Source: Saccharina japonica
Taxonomy: Eukaryota > Sar > Phaeophyceae > Laminariales > Laminariaceae
Assembly: GCA_008828725.1 (NCBI GenBank)
Contig: MEHQ01002695.1
Span: forward strand, 373,664-437,663
Direction: 5' to 3'
Length of the DNA: 64,000 nucleotides
Under the pieces are notes generated by a model that was given only the letters and a program-made list of their open reading frames with translations, was not told where the DNA came from and did not search any database. This document shows positions 1-11,278 of this stretch, one piece after another (positions within the stretch are counted from its first letter, which is position 1; each line of letters starts with the position of its first letter). The position numbers were made by a program, and so were the translations under genes.

Positions 1-1198
1 CTCTCGATCGCTTTGTGCCTCGCCCGGGCGGGCTTTGCCCTGGTCCTCCGGTAGAGCAGCCTCCGCACCGAACCCCGGCCAGCCACACGCGGCCCGCCCC
101 CGTTGCCATTCTCCCCTCTTGCTCTCCTCCCCCCCTTGGCCGTCCTCGGCTCCTGACGGTCAAGCAGGTGTACCTGCTCAGGCGCACCCTTTGGTGCGTT
201 CTTTCTCGCGCGCGGGGAAGTCCCTCCCGCGTGAGCGATGGTTGGGGGGCTTGGGGGAGCACTCTGCTCTGCCTCACCGACCTCCTCTCTCTTTGTTTCT
301 GGTTGCAGCAGTGCCTCCTGCCCTTGCGCGAGTATAGCCACCTCAGTCTCAATCTTCTGCCTCTGCTTCTGCTGTGACTGCTGCGGCTGCTGGTGGTACT
401 GCTGCTGCTGGTAGTGCTGCTGTTGGTAGTGCTGCGGTTGGTACTGCTGCTGCTGATATAGCTGCGGTTGATAGTGTTGCTGCTGGTACTGCTGCTGCTG
501 CTGGTCTTGTTGGTGTAGACACTCCTGGTAATGATGCTGCTGCTTCTGTTGCTGCCATCTAACCTCCTGTTGCCGCTGCATCCACTTCTCCTCCTCCTGC
601 CTATCCTCTCGTTCCATTTGCATCCTCATCTCCATTATTCTCATCTCCAGCTCCCTCGCCGTTACCTCCATCTCCCTCATTTTTTGTCTCAAGCTTGCGA
701 TTTCCTCATCGCCGCCTGTTGCTCCCGTACCCTCTGGCCGCGGAGACTGGTTGCCTTGGTGGCCTCGTGCTCCCTCTGGAGGCTTGTTGCCCTGAAGGCC
801 TCGTGCTCCCTCTGGAGACTTTGTTCGCGCTCCTGCGCTATGAGCTGTTCCCGCGGCCTCTGCCGCGGCGATGCTCGCCGCCTCTGCGGCTGCCGTAGCT
901 TCTTCAGCTACCTGACTTCGTGCTCCCTCTGGAGGCTTTGTTCGCGCTCCTGCGCTATGAGCTATTCCCGCGGTCTCTCTCGTGGTGATGCTCGCCGCCT
1001 CTGCGGCTGCCGTAGCTTCTTCAGCTCGCCTGGCCCAGCTGACCTCATCGTCGACAAGGCCGCTGTTCGGTGAGAGTCCCTCTGCACTTTCCATCCGTAA
1101 TACAAAACGATCAGCTCGTCCTCGAGCGAGCTCTCCCGACTGATACCCAACCAGCGAGCCGTGCCAATTGAAACAGACGCTAGCGTGTTCAAGTGACC
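1..1198 (-). pseudogene. Gln-rich coiled-coil protein exon, partial, probably decaying
   Basis: On the minus strand one frame stays open from about 1,250 to the left edge. It encodes Ala/Glu- and PEGARG-rich repeats, then a Met/Glu/Arg/Gln coiled coil (about 700-580), then a polyQ/Tyr/His tract (560-370; CAG-rich, with QQQYQPQHYQQQ-type units), then a basic tail. The first ATG in this frame is at 1,094. Alternatively an acceptor CCCCTCCAG could open the exon at 1,198. The neighbouring minus frame above about 700 looks more protein-like (motifs LEDELIVLYYGW and EREQSLQREHEAFRAT), but two stops interrupt it. One is a CAG-to-TAG change between two copies of a 120-bp tandem duplication (about 790-1,030). 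I infer that the ancestral frame crossed from one to the other at about 700, so this is probably a pseudogene or a frame-shifted copy. Function unknown. Confidence 0.4.
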
Positions 1199-1250
1199 CC
1201 TGGAGGGGTACTCTGGGTCGGGGAAGAAAAGAGAAGCTCCACGTGGTGTA

Positions 1251-2179
1251 TATATATTACCGTCGTAGACACAGGAAAGGGGGAGAGACAAAGATAAACA
1301 TAAAGAAACATGAAGTGGGCGATGGGAATCGCCCAAACCGTCAATTGCTCCACAGAGAAACACGCATATTTCCTCTGTGAAACTCCCAAATACCAAGTTA
1401 CATAAATATCCCTGCGCCAAGTACGTTAGCACTCTGAACAGGGTGGACTTTCTGTAAGAATTTAGTTTATAAATTGTTTCGTTTTGCTTGGTGTTAGTAC
1501 ACGCGCCCCCCGGTCGGGTTCTCGAAAATGTTAGTGGGGCATCGGATTTTGTTCTTTCGTGGTCTCCCGAGTGTTAGTGGGACACCTACTATAGTGAGAA
1601 ACAGAGGTGTCGGCCAGCCTCGCATTATTTCTTGAGAATGGTTGTGCTATGCACTTTCTTTCCGACATTACCGCATTCGGGATTTTTTGTTCTCCTGTAA
1701 ATCTCAAGGTGGCTTTCTTACGACTCGTTTTGTTAGTATGGGTGGGTGTCCTGCACTGTGTAAGTCGTCAGCAGGCCGAATATTGGGGCAGGGAAAGGGT
1801 TGACGAGAGGATGCAAATATATAGTAGATGTCATACTCTTTGTTCAATGCATACCGTCGCCGTGGCGGGCACAAAAGTGGTATCTGGAGGGTAGGGCTTG
1901 TTTGTCCCCAGGTCTCGGACTGAAGGTAGCGTGCGTATAACGTTCTCCTACTCGTGGAAGTAAGAGGTATATATTGCGGTAGCAGGGTAGAGCAGGTGGT
2001 TGGGACATCATTCTTGGTGTCTCACACGACGGTTGCTGCGACTGGAGTTTTTGCCTGATGCGCATGTATATATATATATATAGGCAGGCGCTTTTTTTTC
2101 TTTTCTTTTTTAATGAGTATTCTGGGCAGAGGATACACGCGCGATAAACGATTATTGGCAGAGCTTTGATCGCAAAAGT
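1251..2179. other. No gene recognised
   Basis: Mixed-composition sequence with a short (TA)n run at about 2,067-2,083 and T-rich stretches. No coding frame with convincing composition, RNA gene or repeat family was recognised. Confidence 0.5.
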
Positions 2180-2824
2180 CTATGAATGAAGTTGGTTTTG
2201 TTCATCTTTATGACTGCATTCTCTCATCGAAGCGAAACACGTTTCCCACCCTTCCCCCCCGCACCGACTAAACACCCCTACTGCGTATCGTTTGACCAAA
2301 ACAAAGGTCGTGCCGGACAGACGGAAGCAAGCGCTGCGGTGGGCTCGACGATCAGTTTTGGGAGTCGGTGGGCTCTGCGCCGGGCTTGCCCTCGACGGTG
2401 CCATTGCGGGAGACTGCGGAGGCCGGGGTGGTGGCGGCGGCGGCGGCGGCGATTGATAGTCGATAGGTTCTCTATATCGTCCTTGCGCATCGGAATTTCG
2501 GAACGACGGCGAAGCAGGAGTAAAGAGTACACGCAGGGCTGTTTTGTGCACCCACAGCTTACACCTGTTTTCGGGTTCTCTTTCAGGCCACCATACTTCT
2601 CTTCCTCTAAGTGCCGAGGGGGACAGGGTAGATGGATGCCATGAACACACACGCTGCTTTTCATCAGTTACGAAAAACTGAAAATTGTTGTTTCCGAGCT
2701 CTCTCGTACTTGACTCGGGGGACAACGGTGGATTGGACGAAGTTTTTTTTTTCCCCATGAAGTTGCTGGAGGGGGGGGGGGGACTTTCTTCGTTATTGTT
2801 TATTATTATTAGCGCTTCGGCCAA
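2180..2824 (-). CDS. Hypothetical 214-aa open frame, weak
   Basis: An ATG-to-stop frame of 214 codons. It begins MAEALIIINNNEESPPPP and has a polyproline run near the middle encoded by a (CCG)n stretch (about 2,430-2,450). Frames on both strands are open over the same segment, and the composition is low-complexity in places. The call is therefore weak. It could be a 5' exon of the minus-strand frame at 1-1,198, but no splice junction was established. Confidence 0.2.
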   Translation of the reverse strand: MAEALIIINNNEESPPPPSSNFMGKKKTSSNPPLSPESSTRELGNNNFQFFVTDEKQRVCSWHPSTLSPSALRGREVWWPEREPENRCKLWVHKTALRVLFTPASPSFRNSDAQGRYREPIDYQSPPPPPPPPRPPQSPAMAPSRASPAQSPPTPKTDRRAHRSACFRLSGTTFVLVKRYAVGVFSRCGGEGWETCFASMRECSHKDEQNQLHS

Positions 2825-4829
2825 TTTGCAGTGAACGAAGGCGACAATAGAGCGATGCGCCGATCGTTTCAGTGGCAGGGCCGAACTTTATAGACTCGAA
2901 GGCTTGCAAGCAGCAGACTAGGAATAATAACAAGAATTATTAGACACAACCAGCGGACGCTTTCTTGCTTTTGTGAACATACGGCCCTACTTTCGGCAAA
3001 ACACTGTTTTTCTCACTGTCTTTTTTTTTGGCGTAAAAAAGGCAGACGACGAGTCGGGTGTGCCTCGTCTACTAATTGTGTGCGTGGAAGATCCGCATAT
3101 ATCAAGTCGATGTGGGCAAAGGACCAACACTAGACGGGCCGTTGGAGTGACTAGCACCCATCATATTCGATGAGTGCATGCATGGTTGTATGAGCCCTCT
3201 GTGTGATCCTGTTCACTGATAATATTCGTCCGTATCATAGCAGTCGAATTTCGGTATACTTATGGCTTGCTCACATCTTTGAGAACGTGTTGTGGCATGA
3301 CCACCACGAGAGAGGGCCACGGCGAAAACATGCAATGGTCGAGGAGCAAACACTTTTACCTTGCGATGGCTTTTCGTCCATCTCGCAAGCAATCAACTTT
3401 ACTGGTGAGCGAGCGGTCACTTATTTTTGTTTCGCACATTTTTCGTTGTTTCATGAGAGCAGCGCCCTGCGCGTGTAGCCAAGGACAGCAGAAACTTGGG
3501 CCTTTTTTTCAAGTTGAACATCTCCAATATTTTGCTGAATTGGTACCAGGTACCTGGTATAGTTTTTGGGGTGGATATGCGCTGAACTACGTACACGTAC
3601 CGGTACCTTTTTTCCAGACGAGAAATACCTGATAGTTTGGACATACAGCAGTTCACATTGTAGTAGCTGCCACATACCAGGCATATTGTCTTTTTCCATA
3701 CGACGATATTACCGTGGTACTCGAGTTTGCTACGTAGAAACACAGAAAAAACTGCCTAATAATCGACGGTGTGGGGCTCTTGTCCCCTTTCAGACTGCAC
3801 TCCCCTGGGTGACGTGTGCAACGATAGAGATAACATTTTTGACTGAAATGTTTTATGAATGATCGGGCTCGTTAGTACTCAAATTCGCATCCGACTTTCA
3901 TTATTTCTTGCGATGCAATAGTTGTCGTTCTAAACTTGAGCCATGGGATTATGCATCGGGTATGTATATATATATGGGTATATATGTAGCACTTACATTT
4001 TCTTCCAACGAAACGTTTTGCACGAGGTACGTATAGAGCTCCTCAAGTGGCCGCCCGCAGAAAAAAACACGGTGCATGTCTATCTATCGTAGCATGCGCC
4101 TTCTAGTGTAGATAAAACACTTGGAATTAGAGTTAGATTTAGTGTTTTTTGTGGCGTGTGCAGTACTACTGTACAAGCATACTAAAAGAGTTAAGCGTAA
4201 CGATACGCTCGTTCGCGATGCGCAGCAGCCCCCATACTTTATTATTCGCAAGCTACTTGTAGCTGCGGCTAATGCGGCACGGGAGGCGTCCAAATTTCAC
4301 ATGTATATATATACGAGTATAATAGCATCCCTTTTATTTACTTGATACCGCCAGCGTTGTTTCTTGGTTAGCTCGGCTATATGTCACTGCTTTGGGGAGA
4401 CTTCGTACCTCGCTCAACGCACAGCAACAACGAACCTGCGAGTTGCCGCTTTCTGGGAAAGACTTGCACGGATGGAGACCCGCGATACCGAGCCGCGGAG
4501 ACAGAGGCACAGGCACAAAGAATGACCTCCGTCCAACCTTATAATAATTGGTAACACCTAGGGAACAGCAGGGCAACGATTGCCCTTCTCTACAGTATAG
4601 CATCCCTTTTATTTACTGTATTAGCAGTGAAGCCGTCTCCTGCCGCTATAGGCCTCGAGACTCGAGAACAACTTAACTGCTCGTTGTTGTTGACCATCAG
4701 AGGTACACAAGGTATACGGTGTCGGCAAATAAGTGCGCCGCGAGGTAGGAGTGCGCTACTCTACCAGACAAAGCAATCTAGGCCGACAACCGTTAATGCT
4801 CCCAAGAACCGAGTTACATACACACAGTG
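2825..4829. other. No gene recognised
   Basis: Only short open frames in all directions. At 3,543-3,560 there is a palindromic TACCAGGTACCTGGTA, an instance of a motif recurring across the window. Short (TA)n runs lie near 3,965-3,985 and 4,302-4,322. Confidence 0.5.
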
Positions 4830-4925
4830 TGTGGTGTGCAGCGTGTACTAAAGGTCGATCTTGATCGGGTCAGGTTCGTCCAAGGAACGGGCGATGAGTT
4901 ATTCCCCATCGTGAAACGTCAACTT
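4830..4925 (-). pseudogene. Relic of retroelement integrase C-terminus
   Basis: The minus strand encodes a short stretch with the core DEPDPIKIDL followed by a stop. It matches DDPGPIKIDL in the chromodomain retroelement frame at 14,835-15,482. The DNA is also alike: AAGGTCGATCTTGATSGGG occurs in both. Everything around it has decayed past recognition, and a stop interrupts the conserved block. It is an old degraded copy of the same retroelement family. Confidence 0.55.
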
Positions 4926-5640
4926 AGTGAGGTCTATGGAACGGAAATTCACAACATCACAACGCACAGCAATAAACAACAACCAGCAGTGATGGACGTT
5001 TGTTTAATTTTAGACGCAGAGGAGAGAAAGAGGCTCGTAGGTGTTGGTGTAGGTACTTTGCTAAAACAGCAGTAGCCAGCAGTCCACCGAGTCGCTGATC
5101 GGTTACAAAGGCACCTGTCTATACGTAGCCGGCAAGCGCAGTACATACCTTGCCATGGGGTTTGCGCTACCCTCGTTAACGTACTTCTTCTTCTCCTTCT
5201 CTATCGGCTTGATACTCTTTGCCAAGAGAGAGTCACATTTCAACATCATATAACTGGCACGTATTTAATTTAAGCGACGCTCACTAGCTCGCCTAACAGA
5301 GGCTCACGCCAAGCCACTGGACCACTAGTACATCCACCCCAATGTCATATGCGGACACTTTCCAAACAGGTTATGAGCCCCGACGTGTTTGGTGCTACGA
5401 CGTAGAGCTGCGGTTCATGGGCTATAAGTCAAACTAAAGACTACGTCTAAGGCTCGAGCTGTTGCGTTCTCGAACTTCTTCTGCAGACACTTGCTGTGAG
5501 CTTCTCCCCAGAGCTATCAAGAGTACCGTCATCAATCTGGAGCTGCTTCTATGACGGGTAACATCGGCTCTCCCGCAGCTGCCAAGAAAGTTGTAATCTG
5601 GAGCTGTATTCTGACACCTACACACTCGTACTTGCACAGG
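4926..5640. other. No gene recognised
   Basis: Unassigned sequence. Short frames only, no repeats shared with the rest of the window were seen. Confidence 0.45.
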
Positions 5641-5774
5641 TCGTGCTGCGAGCTTCTCCGGGTTGTGTCATTATAAAAAGTGCTATTAATACAACAGACC
5701 GTACATGGCCGACGAATTGCTCCGATAATTTTCAAGACACAGCGCTCGGTTTTCGAGTACCAGGGCTGCGAAAA

Positions 5775-6083
5775 TGGGAGACTCCAACGTCATCGGTAAC
5801 ACCATCAACGCCACGAGGAGACTTTTCCGAGGTGGAAGTCCAGGTCAGACCAACCGAGGAAACGAATACCTGCAGTATTGCGGGAGGACGGGCCCCCTCA
5901 AGAATGAAACGGGTGCGCCGTGCATGCTATGAACAACGGCCAGCGGGGCAATGCACCGACGACAAGCCGGCTGTGACGTTCGACGAGCACTTCGACGGCG
6001 GCTTCCAATTCCAAGAGGTGCCTGGAACCCAGCAGCAAGGAGAACTACGAGTATTGACGTGGAGCAACATCAGCATTGCCTGA
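5775..6083 (+). pseudogene. Possible protein-coding fragment with frame change
   Basis: Two overlapping plus frames each look protein-like over adjacent halves. The first starts MGDSNVIGNTINATRRLF at 5,775 and stops after about 50 codons. The other, open from 5,643, carries the segment CTDDKPAVTFDEHFDGGF before its stop at 6,083. A single frame change near 5,930 would join them. No family was recognised. It lies directly upstream of the satellite array. It may be a decayed gene or an exon pair with an unseen intron. Confidence 0.3.
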
Positions 6084-6232
6084 GATCGTCTTCACAGTCA
6101 TCTTCATCATGGAGGACCGCTGGAGCATGGTATCGACCGCGTTCGCTCATCGCGGGACTGCCTGAACGCCACCTTCGGAACGACCGCATTAATATCGTGG
6201 TATCGCCGGAGAGACGTCCTCCAGGATAGAGC

Positions 6233-7871
6233 CACAAACAGTATTCTAACTCTTCGGTGATGCTATATACACCACCGGTGATGTACCCTATTGTGTACAT
6301 CACCGGTGACGCCCGTAAGCCGTTACATACATCGGCGGAGCTCGTTCGACGCACACACCTTGGACGGTTCATAAAAGAGATGGAGTATGCCGACATGGGC
6401 TAGGGGGATCATGGCAGCTATCGTGGAGCCGAACCGGTCCTGTCTCCCAGGAGTTATGGGCCCCTCGATAATGTTGTGGGATATGTTGACTGGTGATGTA
6501 TTTAGCCACATATCCTTGTGACATCACCGGTGACGTATACGAGCGCTAAAATACACCACCGGCGCTCGTTCGACACACACACCTCTGGCGGTCCAGAAAT
6601 CAGCTGGAGTATGTCATGATGGGCTGGGGCAATCATGGAAACTATTATGGAGCCGCAACGATCCAGTGTTCCAGGAGTTATGGGCCCCTCTAAAATATTG
6701 TGGGATACGTAGACCGGTGATGTTTATAGCCAAATATCCTTGTGTACAACACCTGTGACGCATACAAGCGCTTAAATACATAAACGGCCTTCGTTCGCCG
6801 CTCACACCTCTGGCGGTCCAGAGCCCAACTGTAGTATGTCGGCATGGGCTAAGACTATCAACTACCTTGGAGCCGAAACGGTCCACTCTTCCAGGAATGA
6901 TGGGCCCGTCTAAACTATGTATTGCGGGATATGTACAGTAGACCGGGAATGTATATAGCCAAACATCCTTGTGTTCATCACCAATAACAAGTGATTGTAT
7001 ACATCGCCGGCGCTCGTTAACCGCACGCACCTCTGGCGGTCCAGAAAACAGCTGGAGTATGTCGGCATGGGCAAGGGCTATCATAGCAGCTACAGTGGAT
7101 CCGAAAGGGTCCAGTCGTCCAGGAGTTATGGGCCCCTCTAAAAGATTGTGGGATATGTACTGTAGACCGGTGGTGATGCATATAGCTAACTATCCTTGTG
7201 CACGTCACCGATGACGTATACAAGCGCTTGCATACATCACCGGCGCTCGTTCACCGCACAGTCCAGACACAGCTGGAGTATGCCTGCATGGGCTAGGGCT
7301 ACCATAGCAGCTATCGTGGAATCAAAACGGTCGAGTCTCCAGGAGTTATGGGCCCCTCTAAAATATTGAGGGATATTTAGACCGGTGTTGTATACGTAGC
7401 CAAATGCTATTGTGCACATCACCAGTGACGCATATAAAACGCTTATATACATAACCGGCGCACGTTCGCCGCAGACACCTCTGGCGGTCCAAAAACAGCT
7501 GGAGTATGTCGGTATGGGCTAGGGCTATCATAGCAGCTACCGTGGAGCCGAAACGGTCCAGTCTTCCAGGAGTTAAAGGCCCTTCTAAATTATTGTGGGA
7601 AATGTACAGTAGACCAGTGATGTATATAGCCACGCAGTCTCGTGTACATCACCGGTGACGTATACAAGCGCTTGTATACATCACCGGCACTCGTTCACCG
7701 TACACACCTCTGGCGGTCCAGACAACAACTGCAGTATGTCGGCATGGGCTAGGGCTATCACAGCAGCTATCGTGGAACCGAAACGGTCCAGTCTTCCAGG
7801 AGTTTTAGGCCCTCTATAACCTTGGTGGGATTAGTAGACCGGTGATGCCTATAGCCACTGTACATCACCGT
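6233..7871 (+). repeat. 225-bp satellite array, block 1
   Basis: About seven diverged tandem units. The anchor GGAGTATGTCGGCATGGGCT (or variants) recurs at about 6,382, 6,606, 6,832, 7,052, 7,272, 7,499 and 7,730, giving a period of about 220-231 bp. Each unit contains CTCTGGCGGTCCAGA, GAGCCGAAACGGTCCAGTCT and CAGGAGTTATGGGCCCCTCT, and most junctions carry a palindrome around GTATACAAGCGCTTGTATAC flanked by CACCGGTG. Short open frames here are products of the repeat. The array is broken off at about 7,871 by the LINE-bearing block and resumes at about 11,073. Confidence 0.9.
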
Positions 7872-8025
7872 TGACTATGGTGTACTCGCGGGGAAAGAAA
7901 GTCACCCACACCTCCACACCCACACTCCTGTACTCAGCCAAGGGCGGGTGAAAAAAAGGACCCGAGACTGGATATGGAAAAACGAGTACGCACCTAAGAG
8001 ATGGAGATAAGGAGTAGTAGTAAAC

Positions 8026-9888
8026 TTGTTTAAGAAAGGAGACAAGGCTGACCCGGGTAACTATAGGGGAATAACGCTACTAAGCACTGTAGGTAAAACG
8101 TTCTGTAAGATTTTGAACGATAGAATGGGAACAATGATGGAGAAGGAAGAAAATATTAGCGAAGGGCAAGCAGGATTTAGGCCAAACCGTAGCTGCGTCG
8201 ATCATGTGTACACATTAGGTAAGATAATCCAAGGCAGGAAAGACGCGGGGCTAACAACGTACTGTTTCTTTTTAGATGTACAGAAGGCCTACGATACAGT
8301 ATGGAGAAATGGGCTGTGGAAAAAGTTGTGGGAAATAGGGATAAGAGGAAAGATGTGGAGAATGATGAAGAAGATGACGGAATGTGCGAGAAGTGCTGTG
8401 ATGTTGGACGGGGAAATATCGAAGTACGTTGATATCCTACAGGGAGTTGCCCAGGGATGTACGCTACCACCTAACCTATTCAAGGTATACATTAATGACA
8501 TGATATTAGCAGTAGAAGCAGCATCGCAGGGAGTCACGGTGGGGGAAGATACGGTGTCGGGATTGATGTTTGCTGATGATTTCGTTTGCATATCAGAAAC
8601 ACCCGAAGGACTGCAGAAACAAATAGAGAAGGCAATCGAGTACACCAGGAAGTGGAGAGTGACGGCGAACGTAAAAAAGTGCGCAGTAGTTGTATGTAAC
8701 GAAGATAAGGAGAGTCCGGTAACTTGTAAGTGGAAGTGGGGAGAAGATGAATTACCGATCGTAGACCAGTATACGTACCTTGGCGTAGAAATCTCAAAAT
8801 ATTGCTCTTGGGATGCACACATAAATAAAATAATAGGCAAGGGTAAGGCACACGTAGGCAAGATGGAAGCAGTCCTAACAGACTCGCACCTTGACACTAG
8901 AATTAAGAGATGTATACTGATGAACGTGATTGTACCAAAGCTAGAATATGCAGGAGAAGTATGGGAAGGGAACGCGAAGCTCGTAAAACAGCTGGAAACA
9001 GTACAGATGACAGCAGCTACAAAAGTACTAGGATGCTCAAGTACGACGAGTAATACAGTATTGAGAGCAGAACTGGGAATGTACCCACTTAAGACAAATA
9101 GAGATGTGCGTAAGTTGAAATGGCAATCTAAAGTAAAGAACATGCCAAATAAGAGGTTGCCAGCCATAGCTGATAAAGCTGTATGGGATAAAGTAACCAA
9201 AGGGCGAGCTGGAAAAAGGTGGGATAGCGTAGTCGAGAAAGTATGGAAGGATATAGGAAACCAAAAAGAGACGCTGGCCATAGAGAAATTTAGCGGATAC
9301 AAGACAGAAGTAAAAGAAAGGATAGAAAGAAGGGAAAGGCTAGCGCTGAGAAAGAAGGTGGAAGGGGAAGAACACTTAGAGATATACGGGGGGTTGAGAG
9401 AAGGAATAGGAATGAAAAGGTATCTGCACGGCCCAATGGACTTCGCGAAAAAGCTGAAACTGCGATTTCGTGTAGGGGACCTGGACCTGCCAGAAAGAAG
9501 AAGGAGGTATACCAGTAGCCGGGAGGAGGAGGAAGTAGATGCACAGATGTGCCCATGTGGCAAAGCCATAGAGAGTAGAGTTCACATAGTGGGAGAATGT
9601 GAAAGGTACAATGAGGAAAGGGATGTGCTTGAGGAGGAGATAAGGAAAATAGACGAGTGTGACATGGAGCAGTTTGGTACACTAAATAGTAGCGAGAAAA
9701 CGATCGCTATCTTGGGAGATAGATGGTGGCCACAGGCGGCGAAGCAGGAAGGGGATAAGATTAGCAAAAGGTTTCTCTGTAATATATGGAAACAACGTAA
9801 TGAGGCTGCGCGAAAGTGTCTCAGTGCCGTAGGGGGTGGCAAGTGTCTGGATTGTTCTATTAGGAGTAGGAACGGGTGTCCTGTCTGA
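8026..9888 (+). CDS. LINE (non-LTR retrotransposon) reverse transcriptase, 5'-truncated
   Basis: This 620-residue frame would encode the reverse transcriptase that copies LINE RNA at nicked target DNA. Visible in order are FKKGDK..PGNYRGITLLS (2-20), EGQAGFRPNRSC (46-57), FLDVQKAYDTVW with the first catalytic Asp (82-93), GVAQGCTLPPNLF (140-152), FADD with the catalytic Asp pair (182-185), YTYLGVEIS (about 250) and a C-terminal CxCx(n)HxxxxxC knuckle in MCPCGKAIESRVHIVGEC (about 508-525). No apurinic endonuclease domain is present. Upstream the frame continues as PKRWR followed by a stop, where this family normally has P..W..G.VV. The copy is therefore truncated and interrupted at its 5' end, although the RT core is intact. 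The start is simply the first in-frame ATG. The long antisense frame over it (8,289-9,569) is a shadow. Confidence 0.93.
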   Translation: MFKKGDKADPGNYRGITLLSTVGKTFCKILNDRMGTMMEKEENISEGQAGFRPNRSCVDHVYTLGKIIQGRKDAGLTTYCFFLDVQKAYDTVWRNGLWKKLWEIGIRGKMWRMMKKMTECARSAVMLDGEISKYVDILQGVAQGCTLPPNLFKVYINDMILAVEAASQGVTVGEDTVSGLMFADDFVCISETPEGLQKQIEKAIEYTRKWRVTANVKKCAVVVCNEDKESPVTCKWKWGEDELPIVDQYTYLGVEISKYCSWDAHINKIIGKGKAHVGKMEAVLTDSHLDTRIKRCILMNVIVPKLEYAGEVWEGNAKLVKQLETVQMTAATKVLGCSSTTSNTVLRAELGMYPLKTNRDVRKLKWQSKVKNMPNKRLPAIADKAVWDKVTKGRAGKRWDSVVEKVWKDIGNQKETLAIEKFSGYKTEVKERIERRERLALRKKVEGEEHLEIYGGLREGIGMKRYLHGPMDFAKKLKLRFRVGDLDLPERRRRYTSSREEEEVDAQMCPCGKAIESRVHIVGECERYNEERDVLEEEIRKIDECDMEQFGTLNSSEKTIAILGDRWWPQAAKQEGDKISKRFLCNIWKQRNEAARKCLSAVGGGKCLDCSIRSRNGCPV

Positions 9889-9957
9889 GGGGATGCGTGG
9901 TCAATGGTCAATGACTAAGGCAAGCAACAAATGAGTACGCCCCCCCCCCCCCCAACA
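9860..9957 (+). repeat. LINE 3' tail ending in poly-C
   Basis: End of the LINE: GGAACGGGTGTCC, then GGGGATGCGTGGTCAATGG, AAGGCAAGCAACAAATGAG, TAC and about 14 C residues. The same tail occurs on the minus strand at 63,825-63,935, and a related tail ends a second dispersed family (36,480; 53,670; 23,090; minus copies at 41,370, 44,180 and 56,240). A poly-C rather than poly-A end is unusual for a LINE. Confidence 0.75.
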
Positions 9958-10813
9958 CACCCTTTTTTCATTTATTTTTCGCTCAAACTAAACATCCTAT
10001 TTGTCAGCCTTTGGGCGTCAGCTGCTCAGCAAGACGTTGTCGAAACAATGCGCACGAGCCCTACGTGTGTTGTTTGTGTGTTTCATGAATAATTTGGATG
10101 GTGAGCGTGTTGAAAGTGGTGTTTGGTTTAATTTATCTGCAATAATCGTCGGAGGGAGGGCGAACAAACGAAGTGCTGAAAAATCGGATGAGTTGGATGA
10201 GTCAAGACATTGGAACACTTTGTCCGTTGCAACCCGCGAGGTGCATAATGAACTCGGCGCAAATTTGCGCGTGCCAACTTGAGCGAACTACTGTAGTTCC
10301 TTTGAAGGATCTCGGGTGCTTGACAAAAGAACGACGCCACGCCATTTCTGATCCAACTGTTCTTAGCGTTCTCGGCCTTCCGGAATCCCACCGTCTACTA
10401 TTGAATTGAGAGCATAACCCATAAGAATGACTACTACGCAGATCATCCGGCTACCCTCCCTCAACCACACTCGTGCGGCCGTTGCAATGGGCACTGCGGT
10501 CAGAGACGGAACATGGGTTTGTGGTTTGTCGCAACTGCCCCCCTCCCCCGCCTCGGCTTGCCCCAACTTAATTCGTTTCCTTCTACGTCCGCTTCTTTGT
10601 CAGTGTCCGACCTCTGCTACTTTTAGGCGCAGTGGCTGACAAGTGCCCACTCTAAAATCAAGTAACTTGTGGTTGAGTCAAGGTTGAGTCATTGGTTATA
10701 TAAGATTTAGTATAGGAACTGGAAAAGTCATTGGTTATATAGGAATTAGTTTAGGAACTTACAAATCCCCCCCCCCCCGCCCAATCGGCCCCAAATGCAA
10801 AAATTTGAGTGGG
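9958..10813. other. Unassigned sequence inside the insertion block
   Basis: Open frames on both strands are short (up to 93 codons on plus at 10,001-10,282) and unrecognised. A direct repeat GTCATTGGTTATATARGA occurs at about 10,688 and 10,727, and a poly-C run at about 10,768-10,778. Confidence 0.45.
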
Positions 10814-11072
10814 GGTCTCGGGTCCTTTTTTTCACCCGCCCTTGACTCAGCAGGGGCCCGGGGGCAGCATCGCTGTAACACCCGGCTCGGCGGATGGACC
10901 CAGATCAATAACAAAGAGAGAAACAGAGTGTCATTTTGCGTCGTGGTCAGCGACGTTCCTAGAGCGGTTACATGTTGTGGTTCACGCAAGAACATCCATG
11001 CCTACGTACCAGTACTAAACCCGTGGATATGCCAGCAGAGGAAGGTCCGGACGCCACATACCCAAACACTGG

Positions 11073-11278
11073 ATATACACCGCCGGCGCACGCTCGCCGC
11101 ACACACCTCTGGCAGTCCAGACAACAGCTGGAGCACGTCGGCCTGGGCTAGGGCAATCGTGGCAGCTGTCGTGGAGCCGAAACGGTCCAGTTTTCTAGGA
11201 GTTATGGGCCCGTCAATAACATTTTGGGATATGTACGTAGATTGGTGATGCATATTTAGCCAAATATCCTTGTGTACG
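11073..11278 (+). repeat. 225-bp satellite, isolated unit
   Basis: One satellite unit, recognised by the CTCTGGCAGTCCAGA, GAGCCGAAACGGTCCAGT and GAGTTATGGGCCCG segments. It lies between the LINE block and a short degenerate telomere-like stretch. Confidence 0.85.

Larger units (their letters stand above)
7872..11072 (+). mobile_element. Insertion block in satellite carrying a 5'-truncated LINE
   Basis: This block separates two satellite segments. A 31-bp sequence at 7,938-7,970 (core AAGGGCGGGTGAAAAAAAGG) recurs in reverse at 10,814-10,846, so inverted arms enclose the LINE. Within it are the reverse transcriptase frame (8,026-9,888), the LINE 3' tail ending in a poly-C run (about 9,941-9,954), and 0.9 kb of unassigned sequence up to the right inverted arm. 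The arrangement suggests either a LINE inserted into an older inverted-repeat element, or a rearranged composite. Limits are set by loss of satellite similarity. Confidence 0.6.

Noticed and set aside
8289-9569. 426-codon minus-strand frame
   Set aside because: It lies antisense to the LINE reverse transcriptase, and its composition follows from the codons of that gene.
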